Shown: positions 8,220 to 17,778, counted from the first letter of the stretch. The stretch is 64,000 nt of DNA from a marine bacterium B5-7 (GCA_021604525.1 BQJD01000001.1:205060-269059); one strand, 5' to 3'. Notes: generated from the sequence alone by a model not told the origin. A program made the numbers and translations.

Positions 8220-10025
8220 TTATGGGTTCAGAGTTAGATGTATTTTCTCAGCCAACATCCTGTTTATGCCGGGAACTTTGGTCAAGTCTTCGACTCCCGC
8301 TTTCCTGACCTCTTTCAATCCGCCGAAGTGATGAAGCAATGCACGTCGTTTTGCGGGACCGATACCTGGTATCTCATCAAGCCTTGAGGCAGTCCTCGAT
8401 TTTTGTCGTCGTGCCCGGTGCCCTGTAATTGCAAACCGATGCGCTTCATCCCGAATGGCCTGAACCAGATGAGAAGCCGGCGATGCCGGGTCGAGTATAG
8501 TGGGCGGACCTTTGGGCGACAAGAACAGTCGTTCCTGTCCTGCCCGACGTTCCAGCCCTTTTGCCACCCCGACAATCACAACCCCGGATACGCCAAGGTC
8601 ATCGAGAATGCTGATTGCCCTTGAAAGCTGTCCTTTGCCACCATCAATCAACAGCATATCCGGCAACCTGCCCTCCCCGTCCAAAACTCGTCGATAACGC
8701 CGTTCAAGAGCCTCGGCCATAGCCGCATAGTCGTCACCATGAGTCTGTTTGCGGATATTAAATCGTCGATATTCAGAGTTCATTGACCCCTGCTGATCGA
8801 ATACGACACAAGATGCGACGGTCTTCTCCCCCATGGTGTGACTGACGTCGAAACATTCCAGACGATCCGGTAATCGCTCGAGATTCAGTATTCGCGCCAG
8901 ATCCTTGAAGCGATCCAGATTGCGGCCACGGTCTTCGAGATCGCGTTCGAGATGGCTTGCCGCATTGATTCTGGCCATATCCAGCCAACGATCCCGCCGG
9001 CCACGCACCTGGGTTTTTATGATAACGCGTCGCCCGGCTGCCTCACTCAGTGCATTCTGAATGAGATTATTGTCGTCAATATCTTCATGGGTGATGATCT
9101 CGCCCGGCGATTTATGACGCAGATAGTGCTGCGAGATGAATGCCGACATGATTTCGCTTTCATCCGTATTTCGCGGTGCAGTATTCAAGAAAAATTGTTG
9201 GCCGAGATTCCGGCCGTCGCGAACGGTTAACAAAGCAATGCAGAATCTGCGATCTATCCGGGCGATGGCCAGCACATCTACATCTCCATCAAGATGGGCG
9301 ACAAATTGGCCGGTTTTTATTTTTCGCAGTTGGCGAATCCGATCACGATAACGCGCGGCTTCTTCAAAGCCAAGACGCTCGGCGGACTCCGTCATGCGAC
9401 GATTCAGCTCCGCATCCAGCGTGGTGTCGTCACCTTCCAGCAACAGACTCGCCTGACGGATATCATCGCGATAATGTTCAGCATCAATCTCGCCAGTACA
9501 TGGCGCGCTGCAGCGGCCTATCTGATATTGCAAACATGGTCGCGTGCGATTCTTGAAAACGCTGTCCTCGCATTGCCGCAAGGGAATTATCTTGTGAATC
9601 TGATTGAGTACTTCGCGAACCGCTCCCGCATTGGCATAGGGACCAAAAAACCGGCCTGGGCCGCGGGTTGAACCCCGGTAGAATTTCAGGCGTGGAAATT
9701 CTTCATCGCTTAAACAGATGTAGGGATAACTCTTGTCGTCCCGCATCATGACGTTATAGCGCGGTTTGAGCTCCTGTATCAGGTTGTATTCAAGCAACAG
9801 CGCCTCACTGTCACTGCGGGTAATATGAACCTCCATTCGCTCGATGTGCGTGACCAGGGCCAGGGTTTTCGCCTCCAGCCCACTGGCGCGGAAATAGCTT
9901 GAAATCCGCTTCCTGAGATTTTGTGCTTTGCCGACATACAAGCACTTTTCGTTCGCGTCATACATTACATAGACGCCAGGCTGTGTTGGCGCACTGCTTG
10001 CAAATTGTTTACCGTCAAAACTCAT
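8220..10025 (-). CDS. uvrC: UvrABC excinuclease subunit C
   Basis: Nuclease that makes both incisions in nucleotide excision repair after UvrB loads on the lesion. The 601 residues show the family order. An N-terminal GIY-YIG domain (GVYVMYDANEKCLYVGKA, residues 18-36) is followed by a UVR motif near residues 200-235, an RNase H-like endonuclease domain with CFDVSHTMGE and LLIDGGKGQL, and C-terminal helix-hairpin-helix repeats (EIPGIGPAKRRALL). It is full length with no missing landmarks and is followed at once by pgsA. Confidence 0.97.
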   Translation of the reverse strand: MSFDGKQFASSAPTQPGVYVMYDANEKCLYVGKAQNLRKRISSYFRASGLEAKTLALVTHIERMEVHITRSDSEALLLEYNLIQELKPRYNVMMRDDKSYPYICLSDEEFPRLKFYRGSTRGPGRFFGPYANAGAVREVLNQIHKIIPLRQCEDSVFKNRTRPCLQYQIGRCSAPCTGEIDAEHYRDDIRQASLLLEGDDTTLDAELNRRMTESAERLGFEEAARYRDRIRQLRKIKTGQFVAHLDGDVDVLAIARIDRRFCIALLTVRDGRNLGQQFFLNTAPRNTDESEIMSAFISQHYLRHKSPGEIITHEDIDDNNLIQNALSEAAGRRVIIKTQVRGRRDRWLDMARINAASHLERDLEDRGRNLDRFKDLARILNLERLPDRLECFDVSHTMGEKTVASCVVFDQQGSMNSEYRRFNIRKQTHGDDYAAMAEALERRYRRVLDGEGRLPDMLLIDGGKGQLSRAISILDDLGVSGVVIVGVAKGLERRAGQERLFLSPKGPPTILDPASPASHLVQAIRDEAHRFAITGHRARRQKSRTASRLDEIPGIGPAKRRALLHHFGGLKEVRKAGVEDLTKVPGINRMLAEKIHLTLNP

Positions 10026-10040
10026 GCGCAGGATTGTTTG

Positions 10041-10721
10041 CTAATTCGACAGGTGTTTTCTGACAGATCGAAATACATCCTCGAACATCGCCTCGGTAAG
10101 TCGCTTGGTCTGGGTGTTATAACGGCTGCAGTGATAACTCGAAAATATTGTGAGGTCGTTGCCGACATCCCATTGCCTGGCATGACCAAACGGTGCGTCA
10201 GACTTTTTCACATCAAGACTCTTGATAACCGCACCATGGGCGATCGAACCCAGTGCAAGAATTGCGGCGCCCGGCTTCAATGAATCAATCTCGGTTTTAA
10301 GATATGGCCGACACTGGTTGATCTCCGCGGCGACCGGTTTGTTCTCTGGTGGCAGACACTTGACTGCATTGCTGATCCGGCAATCGTGCAGAATCAGACC
10401 GTCCCCTGATCCGGTTGATTCTGCACGATTTGCAAACCCGAATTGATGCAGCATTCGATAAAGCAACAGGCCCGCATGGTCGCCTGTAAACGGACGGCCA
10501 CTGGCATTTGCTCCGTGTTTGCCGGGCGCCAGACCCACCACCAGTAAGCGTGCATCCAGATCGCCAAAAGGCGGAACGGGCCGGCAAAAGTAGTCCGGAT
10601 GGTCAGCCTTAACTTCGTCGAGAAAATCGGCAAGCCGCGGGCACAGCCGACAATTCACGTCGTACCAACCTCGTTGCTGAAAAGCCTGGTCAATTTTCAT
10701 GCTACTGCTTATTTTCGACAT
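10041..10721 (-). CDS. Uracil-DNA glycosylase, family 5 (UDGb-like)
   Basis: Base-excision-repair glycosylase. The motifs fit the UDGb (family 5) branch rather than Ung: motif 1 GLAPGKHGANASGRPFTGD and motif 2 SSYHCSRYNTQT. Cysteines at NCRLC, YFCRP and DCRISNAVKC are placed like Fe-S ligands of family 4/5 enzymes. The family removes uracil and some deaminated purines. The start is taken at ATG 10721 (226 aa); a GTG one codon earlier and an ATG at 10700 are possible. It is divergent from efp, so the promoters share a short region. Confidence 0.88.
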   Translation of the reverse strand: MSKISSSMKIDQAFQQRGWYDVNCRLCPRLADFLDEVKADHPDYFCRPVPPFGDLDARLLVVGLAPGKHGANASGRPFTGDHAGLLLYRMLHQFGFANRAESTGSGDGLILHDCRISNAVKCLPPENKPVAAEINQCRPYLKTEIDSLKPGAAILALGSIAHGAVIKSLDVKKSDAPFGHARQWDVGNDLTIFSSYHCSRYNTQTKRLTEAMFEDVFRSVRKHLSN

Positions 10722-10753
10722 CACATCAATTATTCGGGTCTTGGTCAGGAAAT

Positions 10754-10762
10754 TGGTAGAAT
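10754..10762 (+). promoter_or_regulatory. Extended -10 promoter element for efp
   Basis: TG, one base, then TAGAAT about 30 bases before the efp ATG, with no clear -35 box. It is a good match to an extended -10 promoter and is placed sensibly for a highly expressed translation factor. Confidence 0.45.
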
Positions 10763-10792
10763 ACGCGATTTTTTAGACTGGACCTCACAGCC

Positions 10793-11356
10793 ATGAAAAT
10801 ATCCGCCTCGGACGTACGTGTAGGCAACCTTATTGAATACCAGAACAAGTTGTGGCGCGTATTGAAGAAAAGCCATGTCAAGCCCGGCAAGGGGGGCGCT
10901 TTCGCCCAACTTGAAATGAAGGAAATCAGCCAGGGAACCAAACTCAACGAGCGATTCCGATCTGAAGACAAGCTTGAAAAGGCTCATGTCGAAGTTCGCC
11001 AAATGCAATATCTGTATCTCGATGGTAGCCAACTGGTGTTTATGGATCTTGAGACTTACGAGCAGCTTTCAATGGCTGCTGAGGATCTTGAAGATCAGGT
11101 CGGCTACTTGTTACCCAATACCGAGGTGCAAATAAACTTTCACAATGATGTTCCCATCGGCTTTGAGCTACCGGCCAATGTTGTGCTTCAGGTGGTTGAC
11201 ACCGAAGGCGTAGTAAAAGGACAAACCGCCTCGGGATCGGGTAAACCCGCTGAACTCGAAACCGGTATCCGAGTGGCCGTACCGACATTCGTCAATATTG
11301 GCGACCGTATCAAGGTTAACACCGAAACTGGTGAATATGTGGAGCGGGCTGAATAA
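10793..11356 (+). CDS. efp: Elongation factor P
   Basis: Ribosome-bound factor that relieves stalling at consecutive prolines. The 187 residues hold the KOW-like N domain and two OB domains. The tip loop reads HVKPGKGGAF with Lys33 at the position that is beta-lysylated in enterobacteria, so this is the lysine type, not the rhamnosylated arginine type. The modification genes epmA and epmB are not in the window. It is transcribed alone on the plus strand between two minus-strand blocks. Confidence 0.97.
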   Translation: MKISASDVRVGNLIEYQNKLWRVLKKSHVKPGKGGAFAQLEMKEISQGTKLNERFRSEDKLEKAHVEVRQMQYLYLDGSQLVFMDLETYEQLSMAAEDLEDQVGYLLPNTEVQINFHNDVPIGFELPANVVLQVVDTEGVVKGQTASGSGKPAELETGIRVAVPTFVNIGDRIKVNTETGEYVERAE

Positions 11357-11389
11357 TCCAGCAGACAAATACCAATCCGTTATACGAAC

Positions 11390-11406
11390 TGCCAGGCCTG
11401 CTGGCA
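11390..11406. terminator. Weak hairpin between convergent efp and nagZ
   Basis: TGCCAG, 5-base loop, CTGGCA between the two gene ends. The stem is only 6 bp and has no T-run on either side, so termination here is only a possibility. Confidence 0.2.
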
Positions 11407-11421
11407 TTGCTCCAGGCGAGA

Positions 11422-12492
11422 CTACGCGATGCGCCTGGTGCCAGTCTGATCTATCAATAATTCCAGGGTGCTGGCAAATGCGACAACGCGGTCGTCCGCA
11501 CTTTTGGAATCAATCGATACGGCCGGTCCTTTGAGAATTCGAATATCGACATTGTGATGGTCTGCCGAACAACCTGCTTCGATGTCATCAAGACCATTTA
11601 ACACTTCGATTGCTGCTGGCTGATCGTTACACACGAGTAGCAGATCGCAACCCGCTGTCCGTGCAGCCTGTGCCCGTTCAAGTGGCCCACCAGCACGATG
11701 GGCACCGGCCATAGTCAGGTCGTCACTGAAAATGATGCCAGTAAACCCAAGTTGTTTCCTCAAAATTTCCTTGAGCCAGAAACGTGAGTAAGTCGGCAGG
11801 TAAGAGTCAATATTCCGGTAGTCAACGTGCGCTGTCATGACCGCTTCGACGCCGGATTCGATCAACCGCGCAAAGGGTTTCATGTCCTCGTTTGAAAGCG
11901 TAGTCAAGTCGCGATCATCCGTCGGCGTTTCAAGATGAGAATCCTGGCTAACGCCACCGTGACCCGGGAAGTGCTTGATAACGGCCGCCATTCCGGCTTC
12001 GTGCATTCCATCGATCCATTCCTGACACAATTCGGCTGCAATTTCCGGATCGGCATGAAATGCACGATCGCCGATGACACTGCTTACTCCGTGATTAACG
12101 TCAGCAACCGGTGCGTAACTTAAATCGACACCGGCCCGCTTTAATTCCCATGCCATGGTAAACGCGGTTTCACGTGCCTGTCGCCTGGCATCCTGTGGAT
12201 CTGACTGGTACAGCGCTCCGAATTTTGCAACCGGTGGTAGTGAACTGAAACCTTCGCGAAAACGCTGAACCCGCCCACCTTCCTGATCGACGGTGATGAG
12301 GAAATCATCATCGGTGATATCACGTATTTCGCTACACAGGTCGCGAAGCTGTGATTCGCTTTGATAATTACGTGCGAACAGGATGATGCCGGCCAGTCGA
12401 GGATGAATCAGCATCGCTCGTTCACCAGACGCAACCCGATGACCTTGAAGGTCGGCAATTATGCAGCGTGCTGAGTTGACGTCGGAATTCAT
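11422..12492 (-). CDS. nagZ: Beta-N-acetylhexosaminidase (cell-wall recycling)
   Basis: Cytoplasmic glycoside hydrolase family 3 enzyme that removes N-acetylglucosamine from recycled muropeptides. The hallmark KHFPGHGGVSQDSHLETP (around residues 172-189) includes the Asp/His pair of NagZ enzymes, and FSDDLTMAGA marks the catalytic Asp region. It is 356 aa and lacks the C-terminal domain of larger family-3 enzymes, as expected for NagZ. It lies 10 bases downstream of the phosphatase gene and is probably co-transcribed. Confidence 0.95.
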   Translation of the reverse strand: MNSDVNSARCIIADLQGHRVASGERAMLIHPRLAGIILFARNYQSESQLRDLCSEIRDITDDDFLITVDQEGGRVQRFREGFSSLPPVAKFGALYQSDPQDARRQARETAFTMAWELKRAGVDLSYAPVADVNHGVSSVIGDRAFHADPEIAAELCQEWIDGMHEAGMAAVIKHFPGHGGVSQDSHLETPTDDRDLTTLSNEDMKPFARLIESGVEAVMTAHVDYRNIDSYLPTYSRFWLKEILRKQLGFTGIIFSDDLTMAGAHRAGGPLERAQAARTAGCDLLLVCNDQPAAIEVLNGLDDIEAGCSADHHNVDIRILKGPAVSIDSKSADDRVVAFASTLELLIDQTGTRRIA

Positions 12493-12502
12493 TTGGCTCT
12501 GC

Positions 12503-12985
12503 TCATGTTGCCTCGTTTATGCGTATTTGCAGATCGTTAATGAGTCCGGCCCCGGCCGCTTCAATCATATCCAGCACTCGATCAAACCCACCATCGCCAC
12601 CATAGTATGGATCAGGTATTTCGGAAACTCCGAAGGTTGTATCAAAATCCATAAACAACCGGATTTTACTCTGACAGGAATCTTCAGCCATTTCCGTTAA
12701 TGCCTGAATATTCGCTGCATCCATTGCCAGAACATAATCGAAACGTTCAAAGTCATCCGCTTGAATTTGTCTTGCAACCAGGTGATCCAGAATAATTCCA
12801 CGACGTCTGGCAGCCTCGCGTGAACGGGGGTCGGGTGCATTACCGACATGCCAGTCAGCAGTACCTGCCGAATCGACTTCAACCTGTTGGTGAAGAGATG
12901 CTTGCTGAACCAAATCACGAACAACGCCTTCAGCCGTTGGTGACCGGCAGATGTTACCGGTGCAAACAAATAATACCTTGATCAT
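12503..12985 (-). CDS. Low-molecular-weight protein-tyrosine phosphatase
   Basis: Small cytoplasmic phosphatase. The P-loop VCTGNICRSPTAE begins at Val7, with the nucleophile at Cys8, and the general acid lies in IPDPYYGG, where Asp precedes Pro-Tyr. At 160 aa it is standard. The start overlaps the kdsB stop as ATGA. The kdsB-phosphatase order is common in gammaproteobacteria. Family members act on tyrosine kinases of polysaccharide export, but no such kinase is visible here, so the substrate is unknown. Confidence 0.93.
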   Translation of the reverse strand: MIKVLFVCTGNICRSPTAEGVVRDLVQQASLHQQVEVDSAGTADWHVGNAPDPRSREAARRRGIILDHLVARQIQADDFERFDYVLAMDAANIQALTEMAEDSCQSKIRLFMDFDTTFGVSEIPDPYYGGDGGFDRVLDMIEAAGAGLINDLQIRINEAT

Positions 12986-13752
12986 TCTGGCTGCCTCTCG
13001 AAAATTCGTATAACACTCTCCAGGTCGTGAATCGTATCAACGCCGGGACCTGGCAAACAACTGGCCTTGAGTACCCGAATACGTTCGCCATTGTATAACG
13101 CACGCAATTGTTCCAGTTTCTCAACCTTTTCCAGATCCGTAGGTGGTTCGGAGGCAAAACGTTTAAGGTATCCGGCGCGGTATGCGTACATGCCGATGTG
13201 TTGATAGACTCGGGCAGGCTTGTTCGGCCAGCGCGAAGCCAATCCACTGTCATCCCTTGCCCAGGGGATTGGTGCACGGGAAAAATACATCGCATAGCCA
13301 TGACGATCTGTCACCACCTTGACTACCGAGGAATCAGTATAGTCGCGCTGGCTACGTATCTCTTTTGATACCGTGGCTATCGCGGCATCGGGATCATCAG
13401 CCAGGCCATCTGCGACCTGATGAATGAGTTGTTCAGGAACCAACGGTTCATCACCCTGCAGATTTACAACAATACGATGATCTTCTATACCCTTTCTGGT
13501 AACAACTTCTGCAAGTCGGTCGGTGCCTGACTCATGATCAGGGGATGTCATGACAACATTGGCGCCAAACTTCTCGCAAACGTGGCGGATAGCGTCGTCG
13601 TCCGTTGCAATCAATATATTACTGGCGCGTGAACGAGACGCGCACTCGTACACGCGTTGCAGCAAGGTTTTGCCGGCCACATCGCGAAGTGGTTTACCCG
13701 GCAACCGGGACGAGGCGTATCGGGCGGGAATGATGATATCGAAATCAGTCAT
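12982..13752 (-). CDS. kdsB: CMP-Kdo synthetase
   Basis: 3-deoxy-manno-octulosonate cytidylyltransferase, which activates Kdo for lipopolysaccharide core synthesis. Motifs are the N-terminal nucleotide-binding loop FDIIIPARYASSRLPGKPL and VNLQGDEPLV. The frame is open to 13824 but that part overlaps lpxK. ATG 13752, one base after the lpxK stop, gives the usual 256 aa. It is part of an envelope operon running exbB-exbD-msbA-lpxK-kdsB-phosphatase. Confidence 0.96.
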   Translation of the reverse strand: MTDFDIIIPARYASSRLPGKPLRDVAGKTLLQRVYECASRSRASNILIATDDDAIRHVCEKFGANVVMTSPDHESGTDRLAEVVTRKGIEDHRIVVNLQGDEPLVPEQLIHQVADGLADDPDAAIATVSKEIRSQRDYTDSSVVKVVTDRHGYAMYFSRAPIPWARDDSGLASRWPNKPARVYQHIGMYAYRAGYLKRFASEPPTDLEKVEKLEQLRALYNGERIRVLKASCLPGPGVDTIHDLESVIRIFERQPE

Positions 13753-13753
13753 C

Positions 13754-14773
13754 TCAATGCGGTAAGTGCTGGATAAGGGGTAGCAATCGACGTTCGAGTT
13801 CGAGCACGATTGCTGGTGCGACATCGAGATCGAGAATCGCTACAAAGATACGCTTATCGGTAAATTCAGACAACTTTACCGCGTCTTTCTCCGTGATGAG
13901 TATCGCATCGAAGCCAAGGGCGTCCAGATCCTTTGGTTGATATACATGATGATCTGGAAAGGCTCGCAGTGTACCGTTGATACCAAGCCCGGTCATCGTA
14001 TTCATAAAACGTTCAGGACGGGCAATCCCGGTAACGAACAATATCTTTCTATTAATGAAATCCACTGCCATTCGGCTTTGTTCTGGTGAAGCCAGACTGC
14101 GAAACCCGCTTACCAATGGAGTAATACCGTGTTCCGGATTACCATATTCAACTATCAGATCAACATCTTCAAGACGCGATAACGGTTCACGAAGCGGTCC
14201 CGCAGGAAGACACCAGCCATTACCGATACCGCCTGTTGAATCGTGAAGCGCAATCTCAAAGTCCCTCTTAAGCGCCAGATGCTGAAGGCCATCGTCGCTA
14301 ATGATCACATCGCACGATCCTTCCTGCAGTAAACGTTTGCAGGCCTGACCACGGTCTGGTCCCGTCACCACAACTGCACCTGTTCTCTGTGCAAGTAGAA
14401 CAGCTTCATCGCCAACCATGGATGGCGATGTTTTCATGTCTACTTTCTGTGGCCACACAGTCGAGTCACCACCATAACCCCGCAGAACAATTCCCGGAAT
14501 ACATCCCTTCGATCGCAACCATTCCACCAGCCACATGGTAAAGGGTGTCTTGCCATTTCCACCGACCGTAATATTTCCAACCACAATGACCGGACAAGGT
14601 GCACGATAATGAGCAAACAGATTGATTCGATAAAGCAGCCGGCGAAAAGCCATAACCGTGCAATAGATAATCGACAACGGATACAGGGCTATACTTGCGG
14701 CCGTTCGTCGTTGCCAGATACGCTCCAGCTTCGCTGCAAGTGTTTGTCTTGAATTGAACTTCAAACTGGTCAC
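13754..14773 (-). CDS. lpxK: Tetraacyldisaccharide 4'-kinase
   Basis: Inner-membrane kinase that phosphorylates the lipid A disaccharide at the 4' position. The P-loop VVGNITVGGNGKTPF and the stretch SDDGLQH are diagnostic. A hydrophobic N-terminal segment (SIALYPLSIIYCTVMAF) anchors it. The longest frame starts at 14902 and would overlap msbA by 83 bases. No ATG lies between the msbA stop and the conserved start of homology, so a GTG at 14773 is proposed, with GTG 14782 and TTG 14764 as alternatives. The gene identity is secure and the start is not. Confidence 0.93.
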   Translation of the reverse strand: MTSLKFNSRQTLAAKLERIWQRRTAASIALYPLSIIYCTVMAFRRLLYRINLFAHYRAPCPVIVVGNITVGGNGKTPFTMWLVEWLRSKGCIPGIVLRGYGGDSTVWPQKVDMKTSPSMVGDEAVLLAQRTGAVVVTGPDRGQACKRLLQEGSCDVIISDDGLQHLALKRDFEIALHDSTGGIGNGWCLPAGPLREPLSRLEDVDLIVEYGNPEHGITPLVSGFRSLASPEQSRMAVDFINRKILFVTGIARPERFMNTMTGLGINGTLRAFPDHHVYQPKDLDALGFDAILITEKDAVKLSEFTDKRIFVAILDLDVAPAIVLELERRLLPLIQHLPH

Positions 14774-14819
14774 GTCAATCACGTCCAGTGCAAGATTGGA
14801 TCGAATGATGATCGATGGT

Positions 14820-16580
14820 TCAAGATTCCTGATTGTAGTACAAACGACTGTAAGCTCCAGTTCGTTGTAGAAGTTCTTCATGGCGACCTGATTCAACCAC
14901 ACGACCTTTATCGATCACATAAATTCTATCGGCTTTCACAATGGTCGATAATCGATGCGCTATGACGATTATTGTGCGTTTGCCCGCCAGTAAATCGATT
15001 GCAGTACGCACCAGTTGCTCTGACGTATTATCGAGTGATGAAGTCGCCTCATCAAGAATCAGAATCGGTGCCTGACGATACAATGCTCGGGCAATCACGA
15101 CCCGTTGTTTCTGTCCACCCGACAATCGACCGCCTTGTTCTCCCACGCGGGTGTCGATGCCCTTATCGAGCGTTTGAATAAAATCGGTTAATTGCGCTGT
15201 TTCAATAACTTCTGATAATCGTTCACTATCGATATGAGGTTCGCCATAAGTGATGTTATTGGCAATCGAATCATCGAATAAAAAGTTATTCTGGGTGACC
15301 AGCGCCACGTGACGACGTAGTTCATTCTTGCTGTATTTTTCCAAAGGTTGGCCATCAATGGTTAGCAAGCCGTCATCACGTTGGTAAAACCCGAGCAGTA
15401 ATGACACAACGGTCGACTTGCCGCTACCAGAAGAACCAACCAGGGCAATAGTCTGCCCGGCGGAGACTTCGAGGTTAAAATCGTTGAGTACCGGTGGCCC
15501 ACCAGGAATATAGCCAAATCGAACGGAAGAAAATTTAATGTTGCCGTTGATCATTTCGGGTCGAAGGTCACCACCGGGATGCTCTTCCGGCAGATCCATA
15601 ACACGAAAAATACTACGCGCCGCGGCGACGCCCGTTTGTATGATCTCGTTGACCTTGGCAAGTCTCTTCAGCGGTGCCTGCAATAACATGACAGCGCCAA
15701 GATATGACACGAACGTACCCGGACTGACAATTTTCCCGCCGGCGCCACCCATGGCAAAAAATATGATGATCGATACAGCAATACCGGCGACAAACATGAT
15801 TATCGGAACGCTGGCCGCAGAAACACCGGCCTTGCGCATGGAGAAGCGGCGATTACCACGATTCGCAACATCGAACTTTTTTTCTTCAGCAGTATACCCA
15901 CCGAATACCTTGATGACCTGGTGACCTTGAAAGGCCTCCTTGGCAACCTGGGTTATATCTCCCATACTGTCCTGGATCCGCGTACTGGTATAGCGAAATC
16001 GCTTGCTCATTTTATTAACCAGAAATGCGATCACCGGAGCAATTGCCAGGAACACCAGGGTGAGTTGCCAACTCAACCAGGCGAGCCAGCCCAACAGGAT
16101 AATTGCAGTAAAAGTGTCCTTGAAAACTATTCGCACGGCCGTTGTCGATGCCTGCGCAACCTGTTCAACATCGAATATCAGTTTTGATACCAATTCCGAT
16201 GTCGGGTGGTTATCGTAATGTGCCATGGGCAGATGGATCATGCGGCGGAACATATCTGCACGTAAGTCGTAGATGATCTTGCGACCTACCCACTGCACAC
16301 AGTATCCATCAATGAACCCGGCGATACCGCGAACAACAAACACGGCCATGAGAATGATTGGTGTCATACGAATGACTGCCTGGTCGCGATTGACAAAGCC
16401 CTCGTCCATGATTGGCTTGAGCAATGCAGCAAACCCGGCTTCCGATGCGCCACTGATAAACATGGCGAGGACGCCAGCCAAAAACACCCAACGATAAGGC
16501 CAGGCATACGTCAGCAGTCGTCGGTAGTCGCCACCTGGGCTGGGTCGATCCCGAGCCTCGAATTTGCCTTTACCGGCCAA
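14820..16580 (-). CDS. msbA: Lipid A export ATP-binding/permease MsbA
   Basis: Half-size ABC exporter that flips core-lipid A across the inner membrane as a homodimer. The N-terminal six-helix ABC membrane domain (residues about 25-320) is followed by an ATPase domain. That has Walker A GSSGSGKST, signature LSGGQKQRV and Walker B ILILDEATSSLD, followed by the H-loop IVIAHRLST. At 586 aa it is full length. Its place between exbD and lpxK matches lipid A biogenesis clusters. Confidence 0.96.
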   Translation of the reverse strand: MAGKGKFEARDRPSPGGDYRRLLTYAWPYRWVFLAGVLAMFISGASEAGFAALLKPIMDEGFVNRDQAVIRMTPIILMAVFVVRGIAGFIDGYCVQWVGRKIIYDLRADMFRRMIHLPMAHYDNHPTSELVSKLIFDVEQVAQASTTAVRIVFKDTFTAIILLGWLAWLSWQLTLVFLAIAPVIAFLVNKMSKRFRYTSTRIQDSMGDITQVAKEAFQGHQVIKVFGGYTAEEKKFDVANRGNRRFSMRKAGVSAASVPIIMFVAGIAVSIIIFFAMGGAGGKIVSPGTFVSYLGAVMLLQAPLKRLAKVNEIIQTGVAAARSIFRVMDLPEEHPGGDLRPEMINGNIKFSSVRFGYIPGGPPVLNDFNLEVSAGQTIALVGSSGSGKSTVVSLLLGFYQRDDGLLTIDGQPLEKYSKNELRRHVALVTQNNFLFDDSIANNITYGEPHIDSERLSEVIETAQLTDFIQTLDKGIDTRVGEQGGRLSGGQKQRVVIARALYRQAPILILDEATSSLDNTSEQLVRTAIDLLAGKRTIIVIAHRLSTIVKADRIYVIDKGRVVESGRHEELLQRTGAYSRLYYNQES

Positions 16581-16588
16581 GTTCGTAT

Positions 16589-17023
16589 CTATGGAGTATC
16601 AATGGTTGCAAAGGTAATGCGCAGCAATTCAAGACGTCTGGCTACATCCATTGCCTGTACCACAGCACTGTGTGGTGTATCGCGATCTGCACGAATCACA
16701 ACAACCGGATTATTCGCTCCGGCCACAGCTTCCTGCATGGCTCGATACAGCGTTTCTTCATCGGAGTTGATCAAAGGTTTTGGTGCATCATCAGCCGGTC
16801 CACGTATTGCATATTCCTTGCCACGTGAGATTTGTATTTCAAGAATCGGAGTATCTTCGGCAATCTTCTGCTCAACGCTTGCTTCCGGTAGACGAATCTG
16901 TAGTTGGCTTTCACGATTGAAGGTTGTTGATACCATGAAAAAAATCAACAACAAAAACACCACATCAATCAGGGGGGTCAGATTGATTTGCAGGTCTTCA
17001 TCATGACGCTGATAGAACTTCAT
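16589..17023 (-). CDS. exbD: Proton-channel subunit ExbD/TolR family
   Basis: Inner-membrane partner of ExbB/TolQ, with one membrane helix and a periplasmic domain. The helix holds the conserved motif NLTPLIDVVFLLLIFFMVSTTF, whose Asp (residue 20) is the proton-carrying residue of the family. It is 144 aa. It overlaps exbB as ATGA. The pair sits in front of msbA and lpxK as in other gammaproteobacteria; no tonB follows, so which energised process it serves cannot be told from the window. Confidence 0.92.
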   Translation of the reverse strand: MKFYQRHDEDLQINLTPLIDVVFLLLIFFMVSTTFNRESQLQIRLPEASVEQKIAEDTPILEIQISRGKEYAIRGPADDAPKPLINSDEETLYRAMQEAVAGANNPVVVIRADRDTPHSAVVQAMDVARRLELLRITFATIDTP

Positions 17024-17631
17024 GCTTCACGTTCCCCGTGAACGTACTCAAGGAACCTGAGCGCTTCCTGCTCCATATTGACTGCAAGCTCAGCAACTCG
17101 ACCACGAAAGTAACGATGAAACATCAGGCTCGGTATACCGACTGTCAGCCCTGCTGCTGTGGTTATGAGCGCCTTTGAAATACCGCCAGCAAGGACCGTG
17201 GGATTACCGACGCCGGCGGTGGTAATTGCAGCGAATACATCGATCATGCCGATTACCGTACCGAGCAATCCCAATAGCGGGGTGATGGCGGCAATTGTGC
17301 CAAGCGCATTGAGATAGCGCTCCAGGTCGTGAATAACATGACGCCCCGCTTCTTCCACTGCTTCCTTCATCACGACCCGATGTTGCTCGATATTGACCAT
17401 GCCGGCAGCCAGGATTCGTCCAAGAGGCGAGCCTCTGCGAATTTCCGATACTTTCGCCGGGTCGAGTTCGTCTTCGTCGAGTATTTTTTCCACCTGATCC
17501 ATCAGACCAAATGGGGTAACTGCGCTGCGTTTAAGTGTCCAGAAGCGTTCGATCACGATTGCGAACGATATGACCGAACAGAGGATAATTACCCAGACTA
17601 AAATACCGCCGGATTGGATAAGTTCAAACAC
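17020..17631 (-). CDS. exbB: Proton-channel subunit ExbB/TolQ family
   Basis: Inner-membrane protein with three predicted helices. The MotA/TolQ/ExbB signature is clear: ALGTIAAITPLLGLLGTVIGMIDVF near residues 113-135 and GGISKALITTAAGLTVGIPSLM near residues 151-172. It is 203 aa. It is the first gene of the exbB-exbD-msbA-lpxK-kdsB run. In related bacteria comEC lies directly upstream; here a transposon separates them. Confidence 0.93.
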   Translation of the reverse strand: MFELIQSGGILVWVIILCSVISFAIVIERFWTLKRSAVTPFGLMDQVEKILDEDELDPAKVSEIRRGSPLGRILAAGMVNIEQHRVVMKEAVEEAGRHVIHDLERYLNALGTIAAITPLLGLLGTVIGMIDVFAAITTAGVGNPTVLAGGISKALITTAAGLTVGIPSLMFHRYFRGRVAELAVNMEQEALRFLEYVHGEREA

Positions 17632-17712
17632 GTTTAGTTAACCGCATATTGCCTGTGAAAACGTTGGAAACCATACAAATTGAATGCCCGGTGCGATCGC
17701 GAATTGCCATCC

Positions 17713-17741
17713 GGCGCGGTCAGGCATTTTGTAACCGCGCC
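17713..17741. other. Stem-loop upstream of exbB
   Basis: GGCGCGGT and ACCGCGCC form an 8-bp G/C stem with a 13-base loop between the transposon and exbB. No T-run follows on either strand. It may be the former comEC terminator or an exbB leader structure; nothing else in 17632-17778 was recognised. Confidence 0.3.
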
Positions 17742-17778
17742 ATTCTATCAGACTTGCACCCTGTCGTAGTTGCACCTG

